64,000 bases of DNA from Turnera subulata (Eukaryota > Streptophyta > Magnoliopsida > Malpighiales > Passifloraceae). The notes under the pieces were generated by a model. That model worked only from the letters and a program-made list of their open reading frames with translations, did not search any database and was not told the origin of the DNA. A program made the translations under genes and the position numbers. Below, piece by piece: positions 1-11,010 of the stretch (the stretch's first letter is position 1; each line of letters begins with the position of its first letter). Location of the stretch: NCBI GenBank assembly GCA_028386065.3, contig JAKUCV010001869.1:1-64000 (forward strand), written 5' to 3'.

Positions 1-1044
1 CTGGTAGGTGGTATGGAGAGTGGATATAAACATACGGATAAGTCAGCAGTTAAGGAGTTCTCAGGTGAAAAAGTCAGCGCAAAGGATTCCGATGATTGGT
101 TCCGTCAGGTGGAGAATGTTCTGGAGAAGTTCGTGTGTCCGCCTGGGCACTGGGCACGGTTTTCTGCATTCAGGTTCACGGGATATTCATTGACATGGTG
201 GCGTGGACTTGTTGAGAACCTACCGAGGCCTGTGGAGATGCCACGGGAAGATTTCAAAGAGAAATTCTACAAGGAGTTTCTCACAGTTAGTTTTTTGGAG
301 GAGCAGAAAAAGCAATTTCTTGAGGTGAAGCAGGGACTAGATGAGTCGGTGTCAACATTCAGGATCCGGTTCAGCATTCTTCTCTCTTATGCCAAGGAGT
401 TTATGCCCGATGAGGTTACTAAATGTAGGCGGTTTGTTAATGGCTTACGTACGGAGTTGGCGTTAGCTGTGGCTGGTGGAGGGCACAAGGCTTGGGAGGC
501 AGTTTGTGAGGCTGCTTTAGATGCTAAGAGGGTGCAGTTGATTGGACTGGAGGCTCGGCAGCCGAGCAGAGGAAGCAGTCATCTACTTCTGGACAGAAGA
601 GAGAGTACTCTGATGCCGGAGATGCAGACTATTCTGGTGGACAGGGTTCTTCTTACCGAGGTTCGAAGAAATCCCGAGGGCAGAACTATCAGGGTGGATC
701 TGGCAGATCTTCGGGAGGACGGTCCTATCAGTCTGGATCTTAGGGACGGGGTTCCTCGGCATGATTTTTGGGTACATGCTGGTATTGAATTAAGCCGGGA
801 CACCAGAAGTCAGCATCTTACAGGTGGATTAAGGATAGTGGCGGCAGTGGGTCCCAGTATACAGTTCAGAGTTCTGTGGTCAGTGGTGCTGCTTCTTCTG
901 GTCCGAACAGGGGTGGTGGACAGTAAGGTCGAGGTCGTGGGGGTTCTGGAGCTTCGAACCGCGGGGGTGCGACTCCGAGTGCTGCAGCTCCTAGGGTTTA
1001 TGCCATCACCAGGGAGGAGGCTGCTGATGCTCCAGAGGTTATAG
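1..1044 (+). pseudogene. gag: gypsy-1 gag (partial, frame-shifted)
   Basis: The first ~180 residues match the plant retrotransposon Gag core: a DDWFRQVENVLEKF motif, TWWRGLVENLP, then FKEKFYKEFL and the CRRFVNGL segment. The aligned protein of the minus-strand unit B (50291-51631) is the same family and begins about 145 residues earlier, so only the N-terminus lies off the window. After about position 600 the frame drifts: the Ser/Gly-rich linker and CCHC knuckle seen in unit B are not readable in one frame here. Gag normally forms the cytoplasmic particle that packages element RNA; this copy cannot. Confidence 0.85.
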
Positions 1045-1463
1045 CAGGTACATTTATGGTTTTCGGTCAGTATGCACATGCTTTAGTTGATCCAGGTTCA
1101 ACACACTCTTTTGTATCACGTGCATTCATGACCACGCATAACATAGAGGATGATAGCCTCAGTAGACCCTTGAGAGTCCGCTTACCCATGGGTGATATAG
1201 TAGTTGTAGATCGAGTTTGTAGAGATGTATGGATAGAGTATGATAGTGAAAGTTTCCCTTCTGATCTTGCTGTCATAGACTTGGGAGACTTTGATGTTAT
1301 CTTAGGCATGGATTGGTTGTCCAGACACCAGGCAGTAGTTGATTGGCAGGCCAGGGAAGTTTCTTTATCTTCTCTGTTGGGGCGAAGATTGGTGTTCGTT
1401 GGAGAACGAAGAGCCCTATCGATGTGTTGTATCTCGGCCATCCAAGCTTTCAGGATGATCTGA
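1045..1463 (+). pseudogene. gypsy-1 aspartic protease domain
   Basis: The open stretch contains the active-site region ALVDPGSTHSF followed by the flap-side motif DVILGMDWLSRH, typical of plant gypsy pepsin-like proteases. The active site reads D-P-G rather than D-S/T-G. The same D-P-G occurs in the minus-strand copy at 49902-50282, so it is a family trait and not decay of this copy. The frame ends at a TGA after FRMI at 1461-1463, where the other copies continue ([11 protein letters not shown]), a point mutation of CAG or CGA type. The domain would mature Gag-Pol inside the particle. Confidence 0.85.
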
Positions 1464-1490
1464 GAGGGTTGTGATGCTTTTCTAGCTCAT

Positions 1491-2429
1491 GTGGTCGATT
1501 CATCGGTGCCAGTACCTGGAGTGGAGGATATTCCGATTGGTCGGGAGTTTCCTGATGTATTTCCTGATGATCTACTTGGGTTGCCTCCGGAGTGGGAGGT
1601 GGAATATACAGTTGACTTGGTACCGGGAGTTACACCTATTTCTATACCTCCCTACAGAATGGCTCCGACAAAACTTCAGAAGTTGAAGAAACAACTGGTG
1701 GAGTTGTTGGATAAGGGTTTCATTAGACCGAGCATCTCACCTTTGGGTGCCCCGGTCTTGTTTGTGAAGAAGAAAGATGGCAGTATGCGGATGTGTATGG
1801 ACTATAGACAGTTGAACAAGGTGACTGTGAAGAACAAGCATCCTTTGCCTAGGATCGATGACTTGTTCGATCAGTTGTAGGGTGCATCTGTATTCTCGAA
1901 GATTGACTTGCGATTTGGTTACCATTAGGTTCGGATTGCAGAACAAGACATACCGTAGACTGCATTCCGCACTCGATATGGTCATTATGAGTTTGTGGTT
2001 GTTCCGTTGGGGCTGACGAATGCACCGGCAGTGTTCATGTGTATGATGCAGCAGGTCTTCCATGAATTTCTGGATTGGTTTGTGGTAGTGTTCTTCGATT
2101 ATATTCTGGTTTACTCGAGTAGTAAGGCCGAACAAAAGGACCACTTAAGACAGGTTTTGCAGAGGTTGAGAGACGAACAGCTCTATGCCAAGCTCAGCAA
2201 GTGTGATTTTTGGTTGGATGAGGTCGCATTTCTTGGGCATGTTGTGTCCGGTGAGGGCATTAAGGTGGACCCAGCCAAGATTAAGGCAGTCATGGATTGA
2301 GGGTTTTTCTTTGATAGCGGGTCCCATGACAAAGCTGTTGAGGAAAAACTGTACCTATGTTTGGGATGATTGTTGCCAGAAGAGTTTTGAGGAGTTGAAG
2401 ATTCGGTTGCTTCTGCTCCTGTTTTGACA
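1491..2429 (+). pseudogene. gypsy-1 reverse transcriptase (broken)
   Basis: Recognisable RT blocks include [51 protein letters not shown] and LTNAPAVF. The catalytic F-V-D-D-I-L box reads FFDYILVYS, so one of the two catalytic Asp is lost. In-frame TAG stops occur near 1878, 1927 and 1963, each explained by C-to-T change of CAG or similar codons. After KAVMD a deletion of roughly 75 bp removes the segment that in the minus-strand copies reads [15 protein letters not shown] to FIED. RT would copy element RNA to cDNA; this copy is inactive. Confidence 0.9.
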
Positions 2430-3062
2430 GTTCAGAGACCCGGGGTGGAGTACACAGTGTTTAGTGATGCTTCTGGTTTGGGTTTGGGATGTGTTTTGAT
2501 GCATGAGGGTCAGGTAATTGCTTATGCTTCCAGGCAGTTGAGAACTCATGAGAAAAACTATCCAACCCATGATCTAGAGTTAGCTATTGTGGTCTTTGCC
2601 TTGAAAATCTGGAGACACCTTCTGTACGGTGAGAAGTGTCGAATTTTTAGAGATCACAAGAGTTTGAAGTACATCATGACCCAAAAGGAACTTAATATGA
2701 GGCAGAGACGCTGGATTGAGCTTCTGAAGGATTATGATTGTACTATCGAGTACCATCCGGGCAAGGCCAATATTGTTGCAGATGTATTGAGCCGGAAGAG
2801 AGTGGCTTCTGCGGATGAAGACCCGGTTTCTTATGCTTTGCCTTCCTTGCTGGAGCTGAGGTCATTGGATGCACAGTTGGAGGTGGATGTCACTCGGGCG
2901 TTGTTAGCCAGTTTGAGCATCCGGCCGACCTTGCGGGATAAGATCATTGAGTTGCAGTTTTGTGATCCTCTTCTAGCAGAGTTGCGAGACAAGGCTCTCG
3001 GGGGGGAGAGTTCTAGTTTCTATGTTCGGGAGGATGGTGCTTTGATGACCGGTGATCGGTAG
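2430..3062 (+). pseudogene. gypsy-1 RNase H domain
   Basis: A 212-residue open frame begins just after the RT remnant. The RNase H acidic positions are visible: [36 protein letters not shown] and VADVLSRK. The third block has Arg where the minus-strand copies have Thr, but the Asp is kept. A TAG at 3060-3062 (GDR-stop) ends the frame where the copies continue into the linker to integrase. RNase H would remove RNA from the RNA-DNA hybrid. It is uninterrupted here, whereas the two minus-strand units carry a copia insertion between the first Asp and the Glu block. Confidence 0.88.
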
Positions 3063-4354
3063 TGTGTTCCGGATGTCGATGACCTAAGAAGATAGATCAT
3101 GGATGAAGCGCATAATGCGCCATATACTATGCATCTGGGTAGCACCAAAATGTACCAGAACTTGAAGAGTCATTATTGGTGGCCCGGGATGAAGAAGGAT
3201 GTTGCGGAGTTTGTGGCTCGTTGTATAACTTGTCAGCAAGTGAAAGCCAAGCATCAGGCTCCTGCCCGTAAGTTGAGATCTTTGACTATTCCGCAGTGGA
3301 AGTGGGAGCATATCACTATGGATTTTGTGATCGGGTTACCGAGGACCCGGGGTCGACATGATGCCATTTGGGTCACTGTTGACAGGTTGACCAAGTCAGC
3401 TCATTTCCTTCCGATTCAGCAGACGGATACAATGGATATGCTGGCGAGTTTGTATGTTTCAGGCACTGTCCGTCTACATGGAGTTCCACTATCCATTGTG
3501 TCGGACAGGGATCCGAGGTTTACTTCCCACTTCTAGAAGAGCTTACAGTCAGCTTTGGGTACTAAGCTGAATTTCAGTACTGCATTCCATCCGCAGACCG
3601 ATGGGCAGTCGTAGAGGACTATACAGACACTGGAGGATATGCTTAGAGCTTGTGTGCTCAACTTCTGTGGTTTTTGGGATGAGACATTACTATTAGTTGA
3701 GTTTGCTTATAACAACGGGTATCACTCCAGTATCGGTATGGCGCCTTATGAGGCTTTGTGTGGGCAGAAGTGTCGTAGTCCGATCTGTTGGGATGAGGAA
3801 GGTCTGAGGTAGGTGGTTGGTCCGGACCTAGTCCAGGAGACTGTTGATCAGATCGAGGTGGTCAAGCAGTGCATGAGGGCTGCTTAGGACCAGCAAAAGA
3901 GTTTTGCTGACAAGCATCGTCGGGAGATGGAGTACAGTGTAGGCGATAGAGTTTTCCTTCGGGTTGGTACCTGGAGAGGTGTTATCCGGTTTGGGAGGAA
4001 GGGCAAGTTGAGCCCTCATTATATTGGTCCATATGAGATCTTGGAGTGGATTGGTCTGCTGGCCTACAGGTTGGCTTTACCGTGGGAGTGTCGTGCAGAC
4101 ATGATGTATTCTATGTTTCGATGCTGAGGCGATATCGGTCTGATCCTAGTCATGTTGTGTCCCCGACAGAGGTGGAGGTTGTTGAGGATTTGACCTGTGT
4201 GGAGGAGCCGGTAGAGATTTTGGCTCGGGAGGAGTGATAGTTGAGGAGTCGTACCATTCCTATGGTTCGGGTTGGATGGAGCCGTCATTCCCCGAATGAG
4301 GCTACTTGGGAGGTTGAGTCCCATATGAGAGAGCAGTATCCACTTTTGTTATGA
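3063..4354 (+). pseudogene. gypsy-1 integrase with chromodomain-like tail
   Basis: The HHCC zinc region is present ([16 protein letters not shown] ... CITCQQVKAKHQ). The catalytic core shows [15 protein letters not shown] and [11 protein letters not shown], but the third catalytic residue is lost: the codon that reads Glu in unit A (QSERTIQ) is TAG at 3612-3614. Other stops occur at 3093-3095, 3535-3537 and near 3812 and 3886. The tail holds the GKLSPHYIGPYEI block and a chromodomain-like end (EEPVEILARE ... PNEATWEVE ... QYPLLL) with its stop at 4352-4354. Chromodomains of this kind are known to bias insertion to heterochromatin. Confidence 0.9.
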
Positions 4355-4390
4355 CTTTATCTTGCCTTGAAAATTTCGAGGACGAAATTT

Positions 4391-4408
4391 TAATAAGAGG
4401 GGTGGAAC
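4391..4408 (+). other. gypsy-1 polypurine tract
   Basis: The purine-rich run ataagaggggtggaac lies directly before the TG of the 3' LTR, after the family-typical sequence atttcgaggacgaaatttt. It is the expected primer for plus-strand DNA synthesis. Confidence 0.8.
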
Positions 4409-7400
4409 TGTAAAACCCCGGATTTTCATAATTTAATTTATGGAATTTTTGGAATTCTTATTCCAATTTTACCCTCGATGTATTTCCAGGTTTTTGGTTG
4501 TGGAAATTAATTATTTCCCTTGGAAATGTTAATTTTAAGTGGGTATTAAAGGGTGTTCGAGATTCGTCGGGTCTGAGAACCTGTTTCGGGGTGAAGCAGG
4601 GTTTAGCGTAGTTCAAATCAAAACTACGTCGTTTTCGTTAAAGGAAAGGAAAAAAAACAAACAAAAAACAAAAACGTTGACCCAGCTAGGGCGAGCTGAC
4701 CGCGCCTAGCCAAAACAAAACGACTTCGTTTTGGCCAGGCGGGTCAAAACCCTAACCCTCCTCTCTTCTTTCTTTTCTTTCTTCTTTTCTCTCCTCTCCT
4801 CTCTTCCTCTCTCTCTCTCTCTCTGTCCCACGATCTCCATCCGTTTCCTCCTCTCCCCAAATCGTTTCTTGCGGTTCCTTAAACACCAATCGCCGCCGGC
4901 CTTGTTCTCTTTTCCTCTCCACAATCCGCGAACCGCCACCATCGCCGTTTCTCTTGCCGCAATTGGTGCACGCCGCCGCCGCCACTGCAGTTGGGAAGGG
5001 AAGGAATCTCGAGCACGGGTGAGTTTCCCTTGCTCCTTCTCCTTTGTCTTCTTTTTTCTCTCTTTTTCTTGTCGGTTTTTTTTATTGTTCAGGTGGTGAG
5101 TTGTTTTGTCTCGGGTCAGTGGCCGACATCTGCTCGGGACGGTGGTGGTTTGTTGTTGGGTCGGATTGTAGGTCGGGTTTTGGGCTGCTCTTTTCTTTTT
5201 CTGGGCAGAGTTTGTTCGGGCAGTAGAGCTGGTGTTTCTGGTAGGGATCTTAGTCCTCCCTTCCTTGTTCCAATTCGTTTAATGTACTGTGGAGGTGTGT
5301 GTTGGAGTTGAATCCGTTTGGCTTGTTGTTGGGTTTGTGGCAGTGTTAGTGTTTCTGGGCAGGGGGTTGTAGCGTTGAATGGGGGGATTCGAGAGTGAAC
5401 AATCAGTTCCGGTAAGGAATTCCGGTCTCTCTCTTTTTCTTTTAGTTCCCTCGTGTAGTTTGGTTGCTGGTTCAGTGTTGTTGAATTGGTTTTAGGTGGT
5501 GGCAGATTCGTTGTGGTTGTTGTTGGGCTTTGTTGTTGATTTTTCGGCAGGGTTACCGGAATCCGGCGAGGCTCGGGAATTTCTCCGGCGTGAGCTCGGG
5601 TATTGTTCCAGCGGACAGTTTTCCTTTCTGCTAAATGGACGATATCGATTCCTGGTTTTGGTCTCGGTTGTGGTTTTACATAATTGGATGGATTTATTGT
5701 TTATATGTACATATAATCACCAAAGAGACTTAGTGGAATACCGGGAGCGGGGAGTGAGTGTGTGTGGCAGGAAACTTATCGACACGAGTTGAACCTTATG
5801 TTGAAAACACTTGGGCTCGGGAATGACCTTAGAACGGTATTTAGGTAAAACCGGGCCGGGGCCCAACTAACTAATTCTAAGGCCTTAAGACGTTTTATGG
5901 ACTAAAGATATGGGCTTGAGGCCCAATGACATAATTGGATAACTTTTGGACTTAAGTAACGGGCCTTAAGCCCAACTTCATAATTTGATAATTGTGGACT
6001 TAGGAAAATGGGCTTTAGGGCTGAGATTCAATTTTGGACTTAGATGGGCTTAAGCCCGGTGAACCTTAAGACCTGATCTTTTGGAGTTTGGGTGAGAGAA
6101 CACTTTGTTGAGCTTAGACCCTAAAACCTCATAATCTACTAACTAGGGTTGGGTTTTACTCAGTTGAGCATATAGTTATCATGCATGCACGGTTTTGAAT
6201 GTAATTGTTTTGTAATTGTTGTGTGTGCCGGTATTCAGGCACGGGTAACACCTCGGGAGCTGGAGGATCTATCTTGGGGAAAGCTCCATAGGATAAAGGT
6301 CGTTGAGGTGACTTTATAAGTCTTTTTATGTTCGTTTGCATGTTCTTGTTAGTTTGGTTTGTCTGAGTTACATGCCTTGTTTGCTAACATACCATGATCT
6401 GTATTGTGTGCCTGTGTATTACTAATTGTTGGACGAGCATGATTTGTTTAATTGTTATGAGATATAACATGTTGTATGATTTTGGGTGATCTGTGTGATG
6501 TGTTGTGGGTTAGAAACCTGGATGTTGATTTAATGAATAATTCGCACAACCCTGATAAATCATAACTTTTGGCACACAAGAACTCTTAAGTATGAATAAG
6601 AATAATACAGAATAAAAGATATACTACTGTGGGCTGATGACCGGTTGGTTCGAGGGGGAAGTGATACCCCTCGAGATTGCATGCGGGATAGCATGGGATA
6701 TGCGGTTTAGCATATGGGTTTGTGATGACCGGTTCTACCTCCCTCCTTCTACCTCCCCCTTTTTATCTCCCTTTTTCTCTCTGTCTCTCTCTCTTTGTGA
6801 TTGTATTTGGGCTTATTTCCTGGTTATATTGGGCTGACGCCCTGGCTGTCTCATGAGACAGGACCGAGCTCGACGTGCACAGTAGGGGGCCCTGAATAAT
6901 AAATATAATAATAATAACAAAACACAAACAGATGTAAAACATAAGCTATCTGCTTATATGTTGTTGGCATGTTAGTACTGATTGTTGTGTGTTTGCTTAC
7001 TAGTGCTTGTTCCTCTACACTCCTTTCGAGCTTGCTTTGCACACTACATAACTGGATTTATACTGCTCACTAAGTAGGCGACTCACATTATCGCCACCGT
7101 TGTTTTTCGGACCCTTAGTTAGCATGCAACTTCCTTTTTTTCCTTCCCGGAGTACGGTCGAGGATATCCTAGCAGGTAGTTGTGCTTCTTCTCCCGGTTG
7201 GATCCATAGAGCCGACATGCATATCATCTTTTCTTCTCTTGTTTTATTTTATCATTGTCTTCCGCTACATAGAAATTTTGTTGAGATGTCATTCTTGTTT
7301 TATTACATTGTCGGCGGTTTGCGGGGATTGATACTTGATGTTGTTTCGGCGGGTTGCCGGGTTTGATTTATGGCTTGACAAGCCGGTTTATTCCTATTCT

Positions 7401-7535
7401 TATATGACATCTCGGTTTAATATGGTTTATGGATATTATTTTGTCATTGGTTTTCGTATTCAGGGTTTCAGGGGCGTTTTGGTAAATTTTTACTATTTTA
7501 TTATTTTATTGTAAAGTTGGGATACGGGCGTTTCA
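4409..7535 (+). repeat. gypsy-1 3' LTR (about 3.1 kb, complete)
   Basis: It starts TGTAAAACCCCGG after the polypurine tract and ends GGGCGTTTCA at 7535. Both ends match, with divergence, the LTR ends of the minus-strand array (TGTAACGCCCCGA ... GTTTCA), so this is the same LTR family but a different subfamily. The first 450 bp hold a telobox-like motif and a CT-rich tract. About 5800-6080 is rich in short repeats of the type gggcttaagccca, and there are microsatellites near 6765-6800 (CT) and 6895-6920 (AAT). No gene was found; open frames here are low-complexity by-products. Confidence 0.88.
4746..4830 (+). promoter_or_regulatory. Telobox plus CT-rich tract in gypsy LTR
   Basis: AAAACCCTAACCCT (4746-4759) is followed by about 70 bp of pyrimidine-rich sequence including a (CT)n run. 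The same module, inverted, lies at 24051-24152 and 56640-56742 in the minus-strand LTRs, at a similar distance from the LTR 5' end where the flanks are intact. AAACCCTAA teloboxes and CT-rich Y-patches are known plant promoter elements; a promoter role here is inferred from position and conservation. Confidence 0.5.
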
Positions 7536-7803
7536 ACCTTCCTCTGTTTTGTTTTTTTTTTAATTAATTAAGCCAAAAACGACATAGTTTCACCATAACT
7601 ACATAAAAACCTAACTTCCAACTTCGAAATCTGATTTAACTCTATTGAAGGCTCGATTAAAGAAGGAACCCGACATAAAACTTAATAATTCGAGGTAATT
7701 AAATACCCTTAGGTCCAAAACTCCGAAAAACTCACGAGGGTAAAATTGGAATTAAAATTCCAAAAATTTCATAAATAAAAGTATGAAAAATCGGGGCGTT
7801 ACA
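7536..7803 (-). repeat. Left LTR fragment of the minus-strand gypsy array
   Basis: It matches 56806-57069 of the right LTR, including a poly-T/aattaattaa stretch and the end GGGGCGTTACA. On the minus strand it begins TGTAACGCCCCGA at 7803. Only the first 268 bp of the LTR are present; at 7535/7536 it is cut by the end of the plus-strand gypsy-1 LTR. Confidence 0.85.
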
Positions 7804-7830
7804 GTTCTACCCCACCTAAAAAAATTTCAT
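7804..7830 (-). other. Unit A polypurine tract and 3' internal end
   Basis: On the minus strand the sequence reads aaattttttt-aggtggggtagaac immediately before the LTR TG. It follows the family-typical atttcgaggatgaaat. The equivalent in unit B lies just right of 24384. Confidence 0.7.
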
Positions 7831-9070
7831 CCTCGAAATTGCAAGATAAGAATCAAAACAGATATGGATATTGCTCCATCTAACTTGAACCATCGGGATA
7901 GTACGACTCCTCAACTGCCGCACTTCCCGGGCTAAGATCTCCACTGGCTCCTCGACATAAGTCAAATCATCAGCAACCTCCAACTCTATAGGCGATACCA
8001 CATGACTCGGATCAGACCGATAACGTCTTAACATCGATATATGGAATACATCGTGTATGCGAGACAGCTCCTCCGGTAAAGCCAATCTATAAGCCAGCGG
8101 ACCAACCCGCTCCACGATCTCATAAGGACCGATATAACGAGGTCTCAACTTGCCCTTCCTCCCAAACCGGAAAACACCTCTCCAGGGAGCAACACGGAGG
8201 AAAACTTTGTCACCTACACTGTACTCCATCTCCCGACGATGATTATCAGCATAACTCCTCTATCGGTCCTGAGCAGCTCTCATGCACTGCTTGACCACTT
8301 CAATTTGGTCCACAGTCTCCTGGACAAGATCTGGACCAATCACTTGTCTCAGACCCTCCTCATCCCAACAGATCGGACTACGGAACTTCCGCCCATACAA
8401 AGCCTCATAAGGCGCCATACCGATACTGGAGTGATAACCGTTGTCACAAGCAAACTCAACCAACGGTAATGTCTCATCCCAAGAACCACTGAAGTTGACC
8501 ACACAGGCTCTAAGCATATCCTCCAAAGTCTGAATAGTCCTCTCTGACTGTCCATCTATCTGTGGATGAAAAGCTATACTGAAAGTCAGCTTAGTACCCA
8601 AAGCTAACTGCAAACTCTTCCAAAAGTGGGATGTGAACCTCGGATCCCTATCTGACATAATGCATAGAGGTACTCCATGTAATTAGACAACACCCGAGAC
8701 ATACAATCTTGCCAGCTTATCCATCGCATCCGTCTGCTGGATAGGTAGGAAGTGAGCTGAGTTAGTCAACCCATCGACAATGACCCAAATGGCATCATGC
8801 CGACCCCGGGTTCTCAGTAACCCAATCACAAAATCCACAGTGATGTGCTCCCACTTCCACTGCGGAATAGACAAAGATCTCATCTTGCCGGCAGGAGCAT
8901 GATGCTCGGCTTTCACTTATTGACAAGTCATACAACAAGCCACAAACTCCGCAACATCCTTCTTCATCCCAGGCCACCAATAGTGACTCTTTAGGTTCAG
9001 GTACATCTTTGTGCTACCCGGAAGCGTGGCATAAGGCGCCTTGTGCGCTCATCCATAACCCACCTCCTCA
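7816..9070 (-). pseudogene. Unit A integrase with truncated chromodomain
   Basis: The three catalytic regions are visible: [26 protein letters not shown] and QSERTIQ, so the D-D-E triad survives here. The C-terminal GKLRPRYIGPYEI block is intact. The chromodomain-like tail stops early: after RTIPMVQVRWSN the frame shifts to a short unrelated end. Compared with gypsy-1 (about 4285-4336), 52 bp are missing between two GAGC tetramers. The N-terminal zinc region is frame-shifted near 9000 (RRLMPRFRV replaces the His region). Integrase would join cDNA to host DNA; this copy is broken by stops near 8682 and 8917 and by the frameshift. Confidence 0.85.
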
Positions 9071-9649
9071 GGTCATCCACGTCCGGAACACAAAGACGAT
9101 CACCCGTCATCAAAGCTCCATCCTCCCGGATATAAAAACTAGAACTCTCTCCACCGAGAGCCTTATCTCGCAATTCTGCTAGAAGAGGGTCACCGAATTG
9201 TAACTCCATAATATTATCCTGCAAGGTCGGTCGGATGCTCAAACTGGCCAACAAGGCCCCGGTATCTTCAATCTCCAATTGGGCATCCAAAGACTTCAAC
9301 TCCAACAAAGATGGAAATTCAAAGGAAACTGGCTCCTCATCTGCAGCTGAAACTCTCTTCCAGCTCAAAGCATCTGCAACCACATTAGCCTTTCCCAGAT
9401 GGTACTCAATAGTACAATCATAATCCTTCAGGAGCTCGATCCAATGCCTCTGCCTTATATTGAGCTCCTTCTGGGTCATGATGTACTTCAAGCTCTTGTG
9501 ATCCGTGAAAATCCGACACTTCTCCCCAAAAAGATGGTGTCTCCAGATCTTCAAAGCAAAGACCACAGCAACTAACTCTAAATCATGGGTCGGATAATTC
9601 TTCTCATGAGTCCTAAACTGCCTAAAAGCATAGGCAATCACCCGACCCT
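9071..9649 (-). pseudogene. Unit A RNase H, C-terminal part, cut by copia-1A
   Basis: This is the RNase H segment from [22 protein letters not shown] through [11 protein letters not shown] and VVADALSWK to the linker before integrase. The N-terminal piece with the first catalytic Asp (TVFSDASG) is on the other side of the insertion, at about 18678-18750. The two halves join through the CCTGC target site (9650-9654 and 18673-18677). The frame is otherwise nearly open, so inactivation of this region was mainly by the insertion. Confidence 0.88.
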
Positions 9650-9654
9650 CCTGC

Positions 9655-10738
9655 TGTTAGTGTAATGCCCAAAAGCCAATCATTGATCATATTTTATAGT
9701 CATGTATATTTGTTAAGGTTTTATTCCAATAAATATGTTTATTAGTGATAAATGCTTGCACATATTTATAACCTAAGAATATTTTATGTTCTTGAAATGT
9801 CCCTAGTTCATTATTATTATGGATGGGTTGTAATAATAAATTAAGACTAGCGTATGTTGAGAATTATATGAGATATGAATTCTACATACGGGTACAAGTT
9901 AGAGAACTTGAGGACTGGACTGACCCGACATAAGAACTCTACATGGACTGTTATATATGTTGTTATTAGTGGTTCTTATATGTATTGTCCTTAGACCTGA
10001 GATCATCAAGGTTCCCAACATGTGAGTCGTATACTTTGATATTACTCTTAGTTACCCATAACTGAGTAAACCTTAGAGTAATTGTTGGGTGCATGATATA
10101 ATGTCTAGTGGGTTTTGTATGATCAAGATGGAATTCGTCCAACCCTTATAACGGGTATATTATCAGTTGGGCCTCTTGATAGAGTTGAACTGTAAATGCA
10201 TGGCCATGCTCAGATTAAGTGATATGGGGATATCATTTGTATCTGTTTTACACAGTTAACTCAGGGATCAAGAAAACTTAGATTAAACATATAGGATAAT
10301 GACATATACCATGTTTCGTGTTTGATCTTGATATAGTGGGATGAAAGGATAATGACAAATTTCCGAGGCATTATGAATCAGTAATGATCTGGTCACTTGG
10401 GTAGCAATGATGTGTTGCTAGCATCGCTCTTTGTTTATAATTTTAATGAGAGATTATAATTATTGCCAACATGATTAGTGCCTACAGGGTCATACACTTA
10501 GAACTGTTGGTTCGAGCTAGTGGTTAGACCATGGTTGGACTAGGTTATTGAGCTAATGGTTAGACCATAGTTGGACCATGGTTGGACTGGGTCGTTCTGG
10601 TTGGTTCGGTTCAATAGTTTCCAGAATTATTGAACCAGAATTATTGTCCAAAAAGCATGAAAGGATGTGTTGTCTTATATATATGTTGATAAATATGATT
10701 GAGTTAGTGGAGACATAATCATGTTGATGATTATGACT
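9655..10738 (+). repeat. Copia-1A 5' LTR, first (duplicated) segment
   Basis: This is the first 1,084 bp of the LTR, ending at gatgattatgact. The same stretch recurs at 11011-12091 with only about ten differences, so the duplication is recent relative to the 1A/1B divergence. Confidence 0.9.
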
Positions 10739-11010
10739 TTAATTTTGTAATCGTTTAAAAAGAGTACTAAACTCATCAGATGCATGGTCCTTATGAGCAA
10801 GAAATATAACCCATGTATATCTTGAGTAATCATCAGCAATAATAAAAACATATCTTTTACCACCTATACTCATGGTACTCAAGGGTCCAAACAAATCCAT
10901 ATGCAGCAATTCAAGAGGTCTAGATGTAGAAATAGCATGCTTGAGTTTAAAGGAACTTTGAACCTGTTTACCAAGCTGACATGCACGACATATAGCTTCT
11001 TTTTCACATT
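10739..11010 (-). pseudogene. Filler: fragment of a different copia integrase (SIRE-like)
   Basis: On the minus strand this 272-bp piece encodes a GAG-pre-integrase to integrase-core stretch: KEAICRACQLGKQVQ, then RPLELLHMDLFGP, then YVFIIADDYSRYTWVIFL. The wording is like SIRE/Maximus-type copia and differs from the surrounding element, whose equivalent reads CLLGKMTKTPFAGKGER. It has no LTRs or target duplication and sits exactly between two copies of the copia-1 LTR segment. It looks like DNA captured during double-strand break repair. Confidence 0.8.

Larger units (their letters stand above)
1..7535 (+). mobile_element. Ty3/gypsy chromovirus (Tekay/Del-like), 3' part, 5' end outside window
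   Basis: Plus-strand order is gag, protease, RT, RNase H, integrase, chromodomain-like tail, polypurine tract and 3' LTR. The window starts inside gag, so the 5' LTR, primer-binding site and start of gag are missing. The order PR-RT-RH-INT and the C-terminal chromodomain place it in the Ty3/gypsy chromoviruses; the tail resembles the Tekay/Del lineage. The reading frame is broken by many stops, an RT deletion and frameshifts, so it is dead. Its LTR ends at 7535 and is followed directly by a fragment of the LTR of the minus-strand gypsy array. It therefore inserted into that LTR, whose remainder should lie left of the window. Confidence 0.9.

Noticed and set aside
1067..1441. Long antisense frames opposite the protease and RT regions, for example opposite 1056-1463 and 19010-19513
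   Set aside because: They are shadows of the real pol frame on the other strand and have no domain of their own.
4731..5099. Ser/Phe/Arg-rich open frame and its Glu/Arg-rich antisense partner
   Set aside because: Produced by the CT-rich tract of the gypsy LTR. The equivalent frames in the other LTRs are not conserved.
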